Notes under the pieces: generated by a model
What the model was told of the DNA's origin: nothing
What the model saw: the letters and a program-made list of their open reading frames with translations, nothing else
The model's database searches: none
Program-made: the position numbers and the translations under genes
Shown: positions 8,474 through 16,846 of the stretch, one piece after another
Position numbering within the stretch: position 1 is the stretch's first letter
Layout: each line of letters begins with the position of its first letter
Assembly (NCBI GenBank): GCA_029392475.1
Contig: CP113940.1
Span: 620,001-684,000, forward strand
DNA: 64,000 nucleotides
From: Streptococcaceae bacterium ESL0687
GTDB taxonomy: Bacteria; Bacillota; Bacilli; Lactobacillales; Streptococcaceae
Direction: 5' to 3'

Positions 8474-8503
8474 TTGCCTAAACTTCTTCCTTTGTGCTAT
8501 AAT
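8474..8503 (+). promoter_or_regulatory. Promoter of the choloylglycine-hydrolase-family gene
   Basis: TTGCCT (8474-8479), 18-base spacer and TATAAT (8498-8503) preceded by TGC, an extended -10. It lies about 45 bases before the start codon. Confidence 0.7.
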
Positions 8504-8547
8504 TAGTTAACTTACTAAAATTTATATAGTTTACTAATGGAGGGATT

Positions 8548-9543
8548 ATGTGTACTGGTATTCGGATTAAATCAGCTGAGGGGCAAGTTTTCTTTGGGCG
8601 AACCATGGATCTTCCCTTGGACATCTTTGAAGATAGTCCTCAAAACCCCATTCCTTCGGGTATTATAAAGATTCCTCGGGGAACAAGGATTAAAAGCCAA
8701 CTTAAGGACTGGACGGCCAAATACAGCATCATGGGGCTTGGTGCCCTAGACTCCTTTGACCTTTATGACGGGGTAAATGAATGTGGACTTGCTGGTAATA
8801 ATCAGGTCTTTGACGAAGCCCTAAGAGGAGAACTTGATACCATTAAAGAGCAGGGACTTACTCCTTTTATTGGTGAAGAATTTGTAACCTATATTCTCAG
8901 TAAATTTTCTTCGGTGAAAGAAATCAGGGCGGCCTATAAAAATTATGCTCTTGTAAACATGCCCTTTGAACTTTGTGGTCAGGAGGTTATGTATCCCCTT
9001 CATTACAGCTTCCTTGATCCAAGTGGTGACATGATTGTTCTTGAACCGACAAAAGGTGGAAGGCTTAGGCTTTTTACGGGGCTTGGGGTTATGACTAATA
9101 GTCCTAGCTACCGCCAGCATGCTAGGATAATTAAGGATCTTACAAGTTCATCTCCCTTTGATAATGGGGTTCAGAAGTTTAATCACAGGGGGCTTTTTGT
9201 GGAGAAAAAAGAAGGAGCAGAAGATGCTTGCCAGGATGATTCTAGAGCTTCTATCGAGCGCTTTAAACGGGCCTACCAGCTGGTAAATTCCTTGGATGAT
9301 TTTAAGGCCAAGGATGGCCCCTGGCATATTAGCAGACTCCTTCAGTTTTTGAAGCTTCCGGTGAATCTTGAAAAAGAGGAGGGGGTCTTTAAGGAGGCCA
9401 ACACTGTCTACTGGGTGTCTTATGATTTGACCAAGAAGGCTCTTTATCTTAAGACCAATAAAAAATCAGCCCTTAAAAAACGGCAGCTTGACCCCTACCA
9501 AAAAGAAATTTCCTATGAAAGTTGCCTGGAAGAACAGGACTAG
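8548..9543 (+). CDS. Choloylglycine hydrolase / penicillin V acylase family enzyme
   Basis: This 331-residue Ntn-hydrolase exposes Cys2 (MCTGIRI) as the catalytic nucleophile after removal of Met1; Arg18 and Asp21 in the GRTMD motif and the conserved NECGLAGNN and MTNSPSY segments complete the active-site pattern. Family members hydrolyse bile-salt amides, penicillin V or acyl-homoserine lactones, and the substrate cannot be assigned here. No signal peptide is seen, so it is cytoplasmic. GGAGGG precedes the ATG. A terminator-like hairpin follows, separating it from the PanE-like gene. Confidence 0.9.
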   Translation: MCTGIRIKSAEGQVFFGRTMDLPLDIFEDSPQNPIPSGIIKIPRGTRIKSQLKDWTAKYSIMGLGALDSFDLYDGVNECGLAGNNQVFDEALRGELDTIKEQGLTPFIGEEFVTYILSKFSSVKEIRAAYKNYALVNMPFELCGQEVMYPLHYSFLDPSGDMIVLEPTKGGRLRLFTGLGVMTNSPSYRQHARIIKDLTSSSPFDNGVQKFNHRGLFVEKKEGAEDACQDDSRASIERFKRAYQLVNSLDDFKAKDGPWHISRLLQFLKLPVNLEKEEGVFKEANTVYWVSYDLTKKALYLKTNKKSALKKRQLDPYQKEISYESCLEEQD

Positions 9544-9558
9544 CAGCGAGTAAAAAAG

Positions 9559-9583
9559 GTTCAAGCTCAGCTTGAGTCTTTTT
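9559..9583 (+). terminator. Terminator after the acylase gene
   Basis: TCAAGCT/AGCTTGA stem with a one-base loop core and a following CTTTTT run. Confidence 0.55.
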
Positions 9584-9668
9584 GCTTTCAACCGATAAAT
9601 TCTTGCAAGTTTTGAGGATTGCTAGTATCCTAGACAAAAGTATTTGTAAGATTAGTGGAGGACGGAAA

Positions 9669-10637
9669 ATGAAATATGCAGTTGTTGGTGCCGGAGCTAT
9701 GGGCTTACGCTACGGACTTTTATTACAGGATGCAGGTCTTGAGGTTGATTTTGTGGAACCTACCAAAGAGTCCTTAGATGTTATTAGGAAGCAGGGTAAT
9801 AAGGTTTATAGGTCTATTGACCATAAGGATAGGAGGCTTATCCCGGTAAGTATCTACTCGCCAGAGGATTATGAAGGCAATCCTGATATTTGGATTTTTT
9901 TCATGAAACAGATGCAGCTGGAGGATACTTTAAAGCGTCTGGCTCCTAAATTTAAGGAGGGGCAAGTGGCTCTTGGTGCCATGAACGGCATGGGTCACTT
10001 GGAGAAACTTCAGAAATATTTTTCAGATGACCGCATTATTGGTGGGACTGCGATGATTGCTACTATCTTAAATGATTTTGGTGATGTTGACTTTATAGGT
10101 TCTTGTGCCTCAGTTTATGCCAACCTTTGCGAGGAGCCAACAGAGACCTTGGACCAAGTTTTGAAGGATTTTGAAAAAGCAGGTCTAGAACCTCAGTATT
10201 CTGATAATCTTATGGGGACTGTTTTAACCAAGCTTACCTTTAATTCCGTTGAAAATTCGATAGCAACCATGTTTCAGGCAAGACTTGGTCAACTAATCCA
10301 GTATGATGACTTTTTAGAGGATATTGCAAGGCCCATGGTTGAAGAAGCTTATGCTGCAGCTCATGCAGCAGGGATTGAACTTATTGAATCCCCTGCCAGG
10401 ATGCTTAAATCAATGGATTTAGTTTCAAGAGTGAAATCACCAGATCATTTTCCTTCCATGTATCAGGATTTTGTTAAGGGACGTCCAACAGAAGTTGATT
10501 ATATTAATGGCTATCTCGTATCCTTGGCCGAAGAGCATGGTCTAAAGGCTCCCACTCAAAAATTTGTTACCCATTTGGTTCATCTATCAGAAAAACTTAG
10601 GGACTTTGATCCACCTGTAAATAAACTTGCTAGATAG
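9669..10637 (+). CDS. panE: 2-dehydropantoate 2-reductase family (PanE-like) protein
   Basis: The 322-residue product starts with a Rossmann fold (MKYAVVGAGAMG, glycines at 7, 9, 12) and has the ApbA/PanE C-terminal helical domain with the KLTFNSVEN segment expected to carry the catalytic lysine. Family members reduce ketopantoate, but lactococcal PanE proteins act as D-2-hydroxyacid dehydrogenases on branched-chain keto acids, so that is an alternative role. An upstream in-frame start at 9582 exists, but GGAGG before ATG 9669 and the family N-terminus fix the start. No other pantothenate genes are nearby. Confidence 0.88.
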   Translation: MKYAVVGAGAMGLRYGLLLQDAGLEVDFVEPTKESLDVIRKQGNKVYRSIDHKDRRLIPVSIYSPEDYEGNPDIWIFFMKQMQLEDTLKRLAPKFKEGQVALGAMNGMGHLEKLQKYFSDDRIIGGTAMIATILNDFGDVDFIGSCASVYANLCEEPTETLDQVLKDFEKAGLEPQYSDNLMGTVLTKLTFNSVENSIATMFQARLGQLIQYDDFLEDIARPMVEEAYAAAHAAGIELIESPARMLKSMDLVSRVKSPDHFPSMYQDFVKGRPTEVDYINGYLVSLAEEHGLKAPTQKFVTHLVHLSEKLRDFDPPVNKLAR

Positions 10638-10645
10638 ACAGCTAA

Positions 10646-10676
10646 AAAGGCTAAGAGGAAAATCCCCTTAGCCTTT
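10646..10676. terminator. Bidirectional terminator
   Basis: AAAGGCTAAG pairs with CTTAGCCTTT around a short loop, between the convergent panE-like gene and the SemiSWEET gene. Confidence 0.75.
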
Positions 10677-10687
10677 ATTGTCATTTC

Positions 10688-10954
10688 TTATAGGGCTGTA
10701 AAGAATGTTAGGAAGCCGAAGATAACGCCTGGTGCGTTTGCTACGAAGATTGGCCATTCTTTTTTCTCACCTGAAAGGGCATAGATTGACCATAAAGTAC
10801 AGTTAAGACCTGCAACGAAAGGTTGGATGGCTGAACCTTTGTGTCCTGTAAGGTTAAGATTGATTTGTGAGATATAGGTAACATACATTCCTACAGCGAT
10901 GATTGATGCTACGATACCTAGGTATTTGATGAAGTTTTCTCTGTTTTGGTTCAT
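10688..10954 (-). CDS. SemiSWEET family sugar transporter
   Basis: An 88-residue membrane protein with three helices forming one PQ-loop/MtN3 triple-helix bundle. The MYVTYISQINLNLTG loop, the QPFVAGLNCTLW segment and the final WPIFVANAPGVIFGF helix match bacterial SemiSWEETs, which dimerise to pass sugars by facilitated diffusion. AAGGAG precedes the start. It is monocistronic. The upstream region has a good promoter and three TGAAARCG half-sites, so carbon-catabolite control is plausible. Confidence 0.85.
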   Translation of the reverse strand: MNQNRENFIKYLGIVASIIAVGMYVTYISQINLNLTGHKGSAIQPFVAGLNCTLWSIYALSGEKKEWPIFVANAPGVIFGFLTFFTAL

Positions 10955-10989
10955 TGTTGTTTCTATCTCCTTGATAAGTTATAGACACC

Positions 10990-11018
10990 AGTATACGTTA
11001 ATTTTCTTATAAAATCAA
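10990..11018 (-). promoter_or_regulatory. SemiSWEET promoter
   Basis: On the minus strand TTGATT (11013-11018) and TATACT (10990-10995) are separated by 17 bases. Confidence 0.75.
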
Positions 11019-11019
11019 T

Positions 11020-11069
11020 CGCTTTCAAAATGAATATGTCGTTTTCATAAATTTTCTTATGCGCTTTCA
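11020..11069 (-). promoter_or_regulatory. Three cre-like half-sites upstream of SemiSWEET
   Basis: TGAAAGCG (11020-11027), TGAAAACG (11040-11047) and TGAAAGCG (11062-11069) all read on the minus strand, spaced 20 and 22 bases, about two helical turns, and begin right behind the -35 box. Only the nearest site matches the full cre consensus reasonably (8 of 10 fixed positions). Confidence 0.45.
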
Positions 11070-11128
11070 TAAACCTGATATTTTCCTGTAATATTTGAGT
11101 AAAATCCATGTAATTTAGAGGAGTTAGA

Positions 11129-11284
11129 GCTTTCCGGGACTTTGATAAAAAAGATAATTTTTCCTTATTTTTTGATAAATATTATACAAAGGAACAGATA
11201 GCCCAATCATTAATTTTCACAATAATTGTCGGATTGGTATACCTGTTTTTCACATATTTTATCTGTTTTGCAGCCGGTAAATAA
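11129..11284 (+). other. Open frame for a one-helix peptide without a canonical start
   Basis: In the 350-base gap between SemiSWEET and tetR, a frame of about 50 codons encodes a charged N-terminus and one strong membrane helix (KEQIAQSLIFTIIVGLVYLF) before the stop at 11282. A GAGGAG sits upstream, but no ATG, GTG or TTG lies at the right place; the only in-frame ATG (11108) is immediately followed by TAA. It may be a decayed small membrane gene. The rest of the gap holds the SemiSWEET promoter region. Confidence 0.25.
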
Positions 11285-11306
11285 AAAAATAGCCGGGGCT
11301 ATTTTT
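11284..11306. terminator. Terminator at the tetR 3' end
   Basis: AATAGCC/GGCTATT stem flanked by A and T runs overlaps the tetR stop and can work on both strands. Confidence 0.65.
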
Positions 11307-11916
11307 ATCTCCTATTAATATTGACTCCAAGAACGGTTAAATGACCATTACTTATAAGCTTAATCACCAGATGACTGAGCTCCTGGGGGGTGATTTTATC
11401 AAGATTGTCCATCCACCACTTAAGGCTTGAGGTGAAGATGCCTATAATATAACTTACAACAAAGTCTGTTGGCACTTGAAGGCCATCTTCTCTAATATCA
11501 AGCTGGGCAAGGAGCTCAAGGTATTTATCATCTAAAAAATCAAGGAGCTTTCTACGAATTAGCCGTTCATTTCCGCTATCAAGAAGGATCAGGCCAAATT
11601 CGGGATTTTTTTTGATAAAGTGGTAAATTTCCTCAAGGGCCCCTTCAATATTTTTAACATTGACGGTTCTTTCATCAGTCAAATCTTCCCTGTTGATGAT
11701 GTCTGAAATGTCCTCGAAAAAATAGTCGATTAGACTCTCATACAGGTCATCCTTATTTTTAAAGTGGGCATAGAATGTGGCCCTGTTGATCATGGCATGG
11801 TTTGAAATTTCACTGATGGTTATTTTATCAAAGCTTTTTTCCCTTAAAAGTTGTAAAAATGAATTGATAATCAGCCTATTTGTTCTAACTACCCTTAAAT
11901 CTTTTTTTATTTTCAC
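11305..11916 (-). CDS. TetR/AcrR family transcriptional regulator
   Basis: A 203-residue repressor with an N-terminal helix-turn-helix (about residues 10-55; ITISEISNHAMINRATFYAHFKNKDDLY) and an all-helical C-terminal ligand/dimerisation domain of the type seen in DhaS/YfiR-like Firmicute regulators. It is divergent from the giant 2-hydroxyacyl-CoA dehydratase activator-related gene, the usual arrangement for a local repressor. Two copies of AGTGTTGTTT flank the intergenic region and are candidate operators. The inducer is unknown. Confidence 0.9.
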   Translation of the reverse strand: MKIKKDLRVVRTNRLIINSFLQLLREKSFDKITISEISNHAMINRATFYAHFKNKDDLYESLIDYFFEDISDIINREDLTDERTVNVKNIEGALEEIYHFIKKNPEFGLILLDSGNERLIRRKLLDFLDDKYLELLAQLDIREDGLQVPTDFVVSYIIGIFTSSLKWWMDNLDKITPQELSHLVIKLISNGHLTVLGVNINRR

Positions 11917-11931
11917 GACATTCTCCTACAA

Positions 11932-12021
11932 AGTGTTGTTTAAGCAATATGATATCAAATTTGATGGTTGCATTCAAATATGAGCGGTGTAATATAATAG
12001 ATATGCGACACAGTGTTGTTT
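11932..12021. promoter_or_regulatory. Divergent control region with repeated AGTGTTGTTT boxes
   Basis: AGTGTTGTTT occurs at 11932-11941 and again at 12012-12021, both on the plus strand, 80 bases apart. The first lies just upstream of the tetR start, the second just downstream of the -10 TATAAT (11993-11998) of the large gene. An inverted GCATTCAAAT (11970-11979) mirrors the TTTGAATG following the second box. These are the best candidate TetR operators. Confidence 0.5.
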
Positions 12022-12046
12022 GAATGTATGCTTGAAAGGGAGAAAT

Positions 12047-15000
12047 ATGAAATATAGGGCAGGGATTGATGTAGGCTCGACCACGGTAAAAGTAGTGGTC
12101 TTTGATGAGGATTATGAGTTAATCTTTTCAAGATATGAGAGGCATTTTTCAGATGTTAAAAATGCGACCATCAAGGTATTGGAAGAACTAAAGAACGAGC
12201 TTGGGAATTTGGAACTTGAGCTTTCTATTACAGGGTCTGGTGGAATGGGTCTTGCTGACGTGATTGACGTCCCCTTTATCCAGGAGGTTATTGCTTCTAC
12301 CTTAACTATTGAAAAGTTCATTCCTCAAACTGACGTTATGATTGAACTTGGAGGAGAAGATGCCAAGATGACCTTCTTTGATGGGACGCTTGAGCAGAGG
12401 ATGAACGGGACCTGTGCTGGTGGTACTGGTGCCTTCATTGACCAAATGGCTGCCCTTTTGAAGACAGATGCAGCAGGTGTTAATGAGCTGGCCAAAAATT
12501 ACCAAAATATCTATCCGATTGCCAGTCGTTGCGGGGTTTTTGCTAAGACCGACGTTCAGCCCCTTCTGAATGAAGGAGTTAGAAAGGAAGACATTGCAGC
12601 TTCAATCTTTCAGGCCGTGGTTAATCAGACCATTGCAGGTCTTGCTGCTGGGCGAAAAATCAAAGGAAACATCGCCTTTTTAGGAGGCCCTCTCTTCTTT
12701 ATGAGTGAGCTCCGTAGGCGCTTCATTGAAACTTTAAATATAGCAGAGGAAAATGTTGTTTTCCCTGAAAATCCGCAATTATTTGTGGCCATGGGAGCGG
12801 CCCTTGATGATGATTCAAACCGCCAAACAAAAACAATCGATGACCTAATCGCCTCCCTTAGCCAGGACTCATCAGATGCCCTTGTTCCTCAGGATACTCT
12901 TGATTTACTTTTTGAAAATGAAGAAGAACTTAAGGAATTTAGAAGGCGTCACAAAAAGGCCAGTGCCTCTTATGCCAACTTATCAGATCATAAGGGCCCA
13001 GCCTTTCTAGGAATCGATGCCGGTTCAACAACCAGTAAACTTGTGCTTATCAATGAGGACGGGGATATTCTTTTTGACCACTATGGTAGTAATAACGGAG
13101 AGCCCCTTGAAAATGTTATTGAAGTCCTAAGTAGGCTTTATAAGGAGATGCCAGAGGATGCCTACATTGCCAAATCAGCTGTTACTGGTTACGGGGAACA
13201 TTTGATTAAAAATGCTCTCAAAATCGACTTTGGTGAGGTTGAAACCATGGCTCATTATAAGGCTGCAGATTTCTTCCAGCCTGGGGTTGACTTTATCCTA
13301 GATATTGGTGGCCAGGATATGAAGGCCATGAAGATTAAGGACGGAGCCCTATCAAGTATTCAGCTTAATGAAGCCTGTAGTTCTGGCTGTGGATCCTTCA
13401 TTGAAACCTTTGCCAAATCCCTCAAGCACGATGTGCGTGATTTTGCAGAGCTTGCCCTTTTAGCCAGTCACCCAGTTGATCTTGGTTCCCGTTGTACGGT
13501 CTTTATGAACTCTAAGGTTAAGCAGGTTCAAAAGGAAGGGGCAAGTGTTGGTGATATTTCAGCTGGCTTGTCTTACTCAGTTATTAAAAACGCCCTTTAC
13601 AAGGTTATCAAGGTTAAGAAGCCAGAAGACTTGGGTGAAAAAATAGTTGTTCAAGGGGGAACCTTCTACAATGAAGCTGTCCTTAGGTCCTTTGAAAAAA
13701 TTAGTGGTCGCCAGGCTGTTCGTCCCAATATCGCAGGACTTATGGGTGCCTATGGTTGTGCCCTAATCGCCCTTGAAAACATGGATTCTGTACCATCACA
13801 GATTTTACCCCTTGAGGAGCTTTCGGCCTTTGAGACAACCAAGGAATTTGTCAAATGTGGTCTTTGCGAGAACAACTGTAAGATGACCCTTTCAGTCTTT
13901 AATGATGGTCGTAAGTTCGTATCAGGAAATAGGTGCGAGCGTGGGGTGGAAAAGGCCATGCAGCAGAAAGCTCTCAATAAGGACAAAAAGGTCAACCTTC
14001 TTGACTATAAATACAAGAAATTATTCAAGTATAAATCCTTAAGGAGAAAAGACGCCAAAAACGGGGAAATTGGACTACCAAGGGTTCTTAATATGTATGA
14101 AAACTATCCCCTTTGGCACACTGTTTTAAGTGACCTAGGTTTTAGGGTTGTTCTTTCTCCAAGAAGCAACAAGGAACTTTATGAGTCAGGAATTGAGACC
14201 ATCCCTTCTGATACGGTCTGCTACCCTGCAAAACTATCTCACGGACATATTGCAAGCCTGATTAAAAAAGGCCTTCCAACAATCTTCTATCCTTCTGTTT
14301 TATTTGAAAGGCAGGAGGACAAGACGGCTCAAAATAACTTCAACTGTCCGATTGTTCAGAGCTATCCTGAGGTTATAAAAAATAATGTTGATGAAATTCG
14401 TGATGGTCAGGTTAAGTACATTCACCCTTTTATTAACCTAGCTGATGTGAAGAGTATGACCCAGTCCCTTTATGATTCTTTGGCTGATTTTGACCTTAGT
14501 AAACAAGAGGTTGAGGCAGCGATTATCCATGGTTTTGAAGAGCTAGATGCCTTTAAAAATGATCTTAGAAATCAGGCAGAGGATCTTCTTATGAAGATTA
14601 ATTTAAATAATGAAAAGGCCATTGTCCTTTCAGGCCGCCCTTATCATTTGGATCCTGAAATTAACCACGGGATTGCGGACATTATGATTCAAGAGGGCTT
14701 TCATGTTCTAACAGAGGACAGTGTCTCTCATTTAGGAGATGTGGGTGGTTTAAGGGTCGTAAACCAGTGGGTTTATCATTCAAGACTTTATGCTGCAGCC
14801 CGCCTTGTTGCCAAAAATAAAAATCTTGAACTAGTCCAACTTAATTCCTTTGGGTGCGGACTTGATGCCGTTACAACTGACCAGGTTGAAGAAATCATGG
14901 CCCAAAAGAACAAACTTTATACTGTTTTAAAAATTGATGAAGGTTCAAATATGGGAGCTGTAAGAATTCGTTTAAGAAGTCTTAAGGCTGCCGTTAAGGA

Positions 15001-16303
15001 GCGGGACAAACGAAAAGATGTACTTCCAACTAAGATTGAAGAACTTGTAAAAGAAGAGCCTGTCTTCACCAAGGATATGAGAAAGAAACACACCCTTCTT
15101 ATGCCCATGCTGTCACCGATTCACCAGGCAGGTCTAATTGATACAGCCTTTCAAGCTTCAGGCTACAATGTGGTTGTCCTTCCAGATACCAAAGACAGTA
15201 TCTCAGCAGGACTTAAATTTGTAAATAATGACTCATGCTATCCTGCCATCATCTCAATAGGCCAATTGATTGATGCCCTTCAGTCAGGAGATTACGATGT
15301 CAATAACACCAGTGTAATGATGACCCAGACAGGAGGCGGTTGTAGGGCGACCAACTACATTCCCCTTCTTAGGAAGGCCTTAAAAGATGCTGGTTTCCCT
15401 CAGGTACCTGTAGTCAGTCTGTCAATGGGTAACAAGGGGACAGAGTCATCTGAAGGCTTTAAGTTCACCCTGCCTTTGATGACAAGATTTATGATTGCAG
15501 CCCTCTACGGGGATTTATTTGAAAGGGTAGTCTACAGGACCAGACCTTACGAAATAAACCAGGGAGAAATTAATGCCCTCCATCAAAAATGGTTGAAGAA
15601 GGCCCAAAAGAATGTCAAATCAGCCTCACTCTTTGAATTTAATAGAAATATGAAGGCCATAATTCGTGAGTTTGATGAAATTCCTCTTTTAGATATTAAA
15701 AAACCAAGAGTCGGGGTTGTGGGAGAAATCCTTGTTAAGTATTCAAAAACTGCCAATAATGACATTGTATCAATCATTGAGGCAGAAGGAGCAGAAGCTG
15801 TTGTTCCTGATATTATAGGCTTTATGAACTATTCCCTTTACAATCAAATTTGGAAGGCTGAAAATATCGGTCATTCCAAGAAGGGTAAATTTTTAGCGCG
15901 TGGGCTACTAAATATCATCAATATGGTTGAAAAACCAATGAATAAGGCCCTTCGTGCATCGAATAGGTTTGAAGGTCTTCATTCAATTGACAGTCTAGCA
16001 GCTGATACGGAAAAAATTATTTCAATCGGTAATCATACGGGTGAAGGATGGTTCCTAACAGGTGAGATGATTGAGCTTTTACAAGACGGTGTTGATAACA
16101 TTGTCTGCCTGCAGCCTTTTGGCTGTCTGCCAAACCATATAGTCGGAAAGGGAATGATCAAGGAGCTGCGCCGCCAGTATCCTAAGGCAAATATTGCCCC
16201 TATTGACTATGATCCAGGAGTTAGCTTGGTCAACCAACTCAATAGGATTAGGCTAATGCTTGCTACGGCTAAAAAACAAATCAAGGAGGAAGTGGAGGTC
16301 TAG
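12047..16303 (+). CDS. Giant 2-hydroxyacyl-CoA dehydratase activator/reductase fusion
   Basis: This 1,418-residue protein fuses two BadF/BadG/HgdC-type ATPase modules to a C-terminal part related to DUF2229 and the dehydratase subunit fold. ATPase 1 has GIDVGSTT (6-13) and Cys123 in NGTCAGGTGAF; ATPase 2 has GIDAGSTTS (from 322) and Cys444/Cys448 in EACSSGCGSF. A cysteine cluster C604-x2-C607-x3-C611 with Cys630, plus Cys1099 and Cys1354/Cys1360, could bind Fe-S clusters. Homologous systems use ATP to push low-potential electrons. No acyl-CoA pathway genes are nearby, so the substrate is unknown. ATG 12047 is chosen over TTG 12020 because AAAGGGAG precedes it. Likely repressed by the divergent TetR. 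Confidence 0.85.
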   Translation: MKYRAGIDVGSTTVKVVVFDEDYELIFSRYERHFSDVKNATIKVLEELKNELGNLELELSITGSGGMGLADVIDVPFIQEVIASTLTIEKFIPQTDVMIELGGEDAKMTFFDGTLEQRMNGTCAGGTGAFIDQMAALLKTDAAGVNELAKNYQNIYPIASRCGVFAKTDVQPLLNEGVRKEDIAASIFQAVVNQTIAGLAAGRKIKGNIAFLGGPLFFMSELRRRFIETLNIAEENVVFPENPQLFVAMGAALDDDSNRQTKTIDDLIASLSQDSSDALVPQDTLDLLFENEEELKEFRRRHKKASASYANLSDHKGPAFLGIDAGSTTSKLVLINEDGDILFDHYGSNNGEPLENVIEVLSRLYKEMPEDAYIAKSAVTGYGEHLIKNALKIDFGEVETMAHYKAADFFQPGVDFILDIGGQDMKAMKIKDGALSSIQLNEACSSGCGSFIETFAKSLKHDVRDFAELALLASHPVDLGSRCTVFMNSKVKQVQKEGASVGDISAGLSYSVIKNALYKVIKVKKPEDLGEKIVVQGGTFYNEAVLRSFEKISGRQAVRPNIAGLMGAYGCALIALENMDSVPSQILPLEELSAFETTKEFVKCGLCENNCKMTLSVFNDGRKFVSGNRCERGVEKAMQQKALNKDKKVNLLDYKYKKLFKYKSLRRKDAKNGEIGLPRVLNMYENYPLWHTVLSDLGFRVVLSPRSNKELYESGIETIPSDTVCYPAKLSHGHIASLIKKGLPTIFYPSVLFERQEDKTAQNNFNCPIVQSYPEVIKNNVDEIRDGQVKYIHPFINLADVKSMTQSLYDSLADFDLSKQEVEAAIIHGFEELDAFKNDLRNQAEDLLMKINLNNEKAIVLSGRPYHLDPEINHGIADIMIQEGFHVLTEDSVSHLGDVGGLRVVNQWVYHSRLYAAARLVAKNKNLELVQLNSFGCGLDAVTTDQVEEIMAQKNKLYTVLKIDEGSNMGAVRIRLRSLKAAVKERDKRKDVLPTKIEELVKEEPVFTKDMRKKHTLLMPMLSPIHQAGLIDTAFQASGYNVVVLPDTKDSISAGLKFVNNDSCYPAIISIGQLIDALQSGDYDVNNTSVMMTQTGGGCRATNYIPLLRKALKDAGFPQVPVVSLSMGNKGTESSEGFKFTLPLMTRFMIAALYGDLFERVVYRTRPYEINQGEINALHQKWLKKAQKNVKSASLFEFNRNMKAIIREFDEIPLLDIKKPRVGVVGEILVKYSKTANNDIVSIIEAEGAEAVVPDIIGFMNYSLYNQIWKAENIGHSKKGKFLARGLLNIINMVEKPMNKALRASNRFEGLHSIDSLAADTEKIISIGNHTGEGWFLTGEMIELLQDGVDNIVCLQPFGCLPNHIVGKGMIKELRRQYPKANIAPIDYDPGVSLVNQLNRIRLMLATAKKQIKEEVEV

Positions 16304-16320
16304 ACCGCCACTTCTTTTAA
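16291..16320 (+). terminator. Terminator overlapping the 3' end of the large fusion gene
   Basis: GAAGTGG-a-GGTC/GACC-g-CCACTTC followed by TTTT; the stop codon lies in the loop. Confidence 0.65.
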
Positions 16321-16339
16321 TTCTCATCATACAAGAAGG

Positions 16340-16368
16340 TTAATAAACTGGGAATAAAATGGTATAAT
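16340..16368 (+). promoter_or_regulatory. lspA promoter giving a leaderless transcript
   Basis: TTAATA (16340-16345), 17-base spacer and TATAAT (16363-16368) with the TGG extension (16360-16362). The -10 ends only seven bases before the lspA ATG, so transcription should start at or one base before the start codon. Confidence 0.65.
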
Positions 16369-16375
16369 ACAGGGT

Positions 16376-16846
16376 ATGAAAAAAATATTAATCCCACTAA
16401 TGATAATAGGAGGAGTAATAGCTGATCAATTAGTTAAAATTGAGACGGTTAAAAATATTCCCCTAGGTGAAAGTAAATCTGTAGTTAAGGGCGTCTTTAG
16501 CCTGGCCCACCTGCAAAATACAGGTGCAGCTTGGTCCCTAATGGAAGGAAAGCAGTGGTTTTTTACCCTCATAACAATCCTTGCTCTAGCAGTTGGAATC
16601 TATTTTTTATTAAAAAATATAAATAAAAACAATGGCATTAGCTATACTGTGGCTTTAATCATTGCAGGAGCCTTAGGTAATTTCATCGACCGTATTCGTA
16701 TGGGTTATGTTGTTGACATGTTCCAAGTAGATTTTATTAATTTTCCAATTTTTAATCTGGCAGATATTTTCCTATGTGTTGGTGTAGTATTACTTTATAT
16801 AGCCATCTACCGTGATGATAAAAAAAAGGAGAACCATAAAAATTGA
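16376..16846 (+). CDS. lspA: Lipoprotein signal peptidase (signal peptidase II)
   Basis: LspA cleaves the signal peptide of diacylglyceryl-modified prolipoproteins. The 156-residue protein has four membrane helices, the DQLVK and NTGAAWS motifs, and the catalytic aspartates Asp114 (VVDMF) and Asp130 (FNLADIF). The start is fixed by the family N-terminus, yet no Shine-Dalgarno lies before it and the promoter -10 ends seven bases upstream, so it appears leaderless. It overlaps the next gene by four bases (TTGA). Many lipoproteins in this window are its expected substrates. Confidence 0.95.
   Translation: MKKILIPLMIIGGVIADQLVKIETVKNIPLGESKSVVKGVFSLAHLQNTGAAWSLMEGKQWFFTLITILALAVGIYFLLKNINKNNGISYTVALIIAGALGNFIDRIRMGYVVDMFQVDFINFPIFNLADIFLCVGVVLLYIAIYRDDKKKENHKN

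Noticed and set aside
12020-12046. TTG 12020 as start of the large fusion gene
   Set aside because: It falls inside the AGTGTTGTTT box close to the predicted transcription start, whereas AAAGGGAG precedes ATG 12047.
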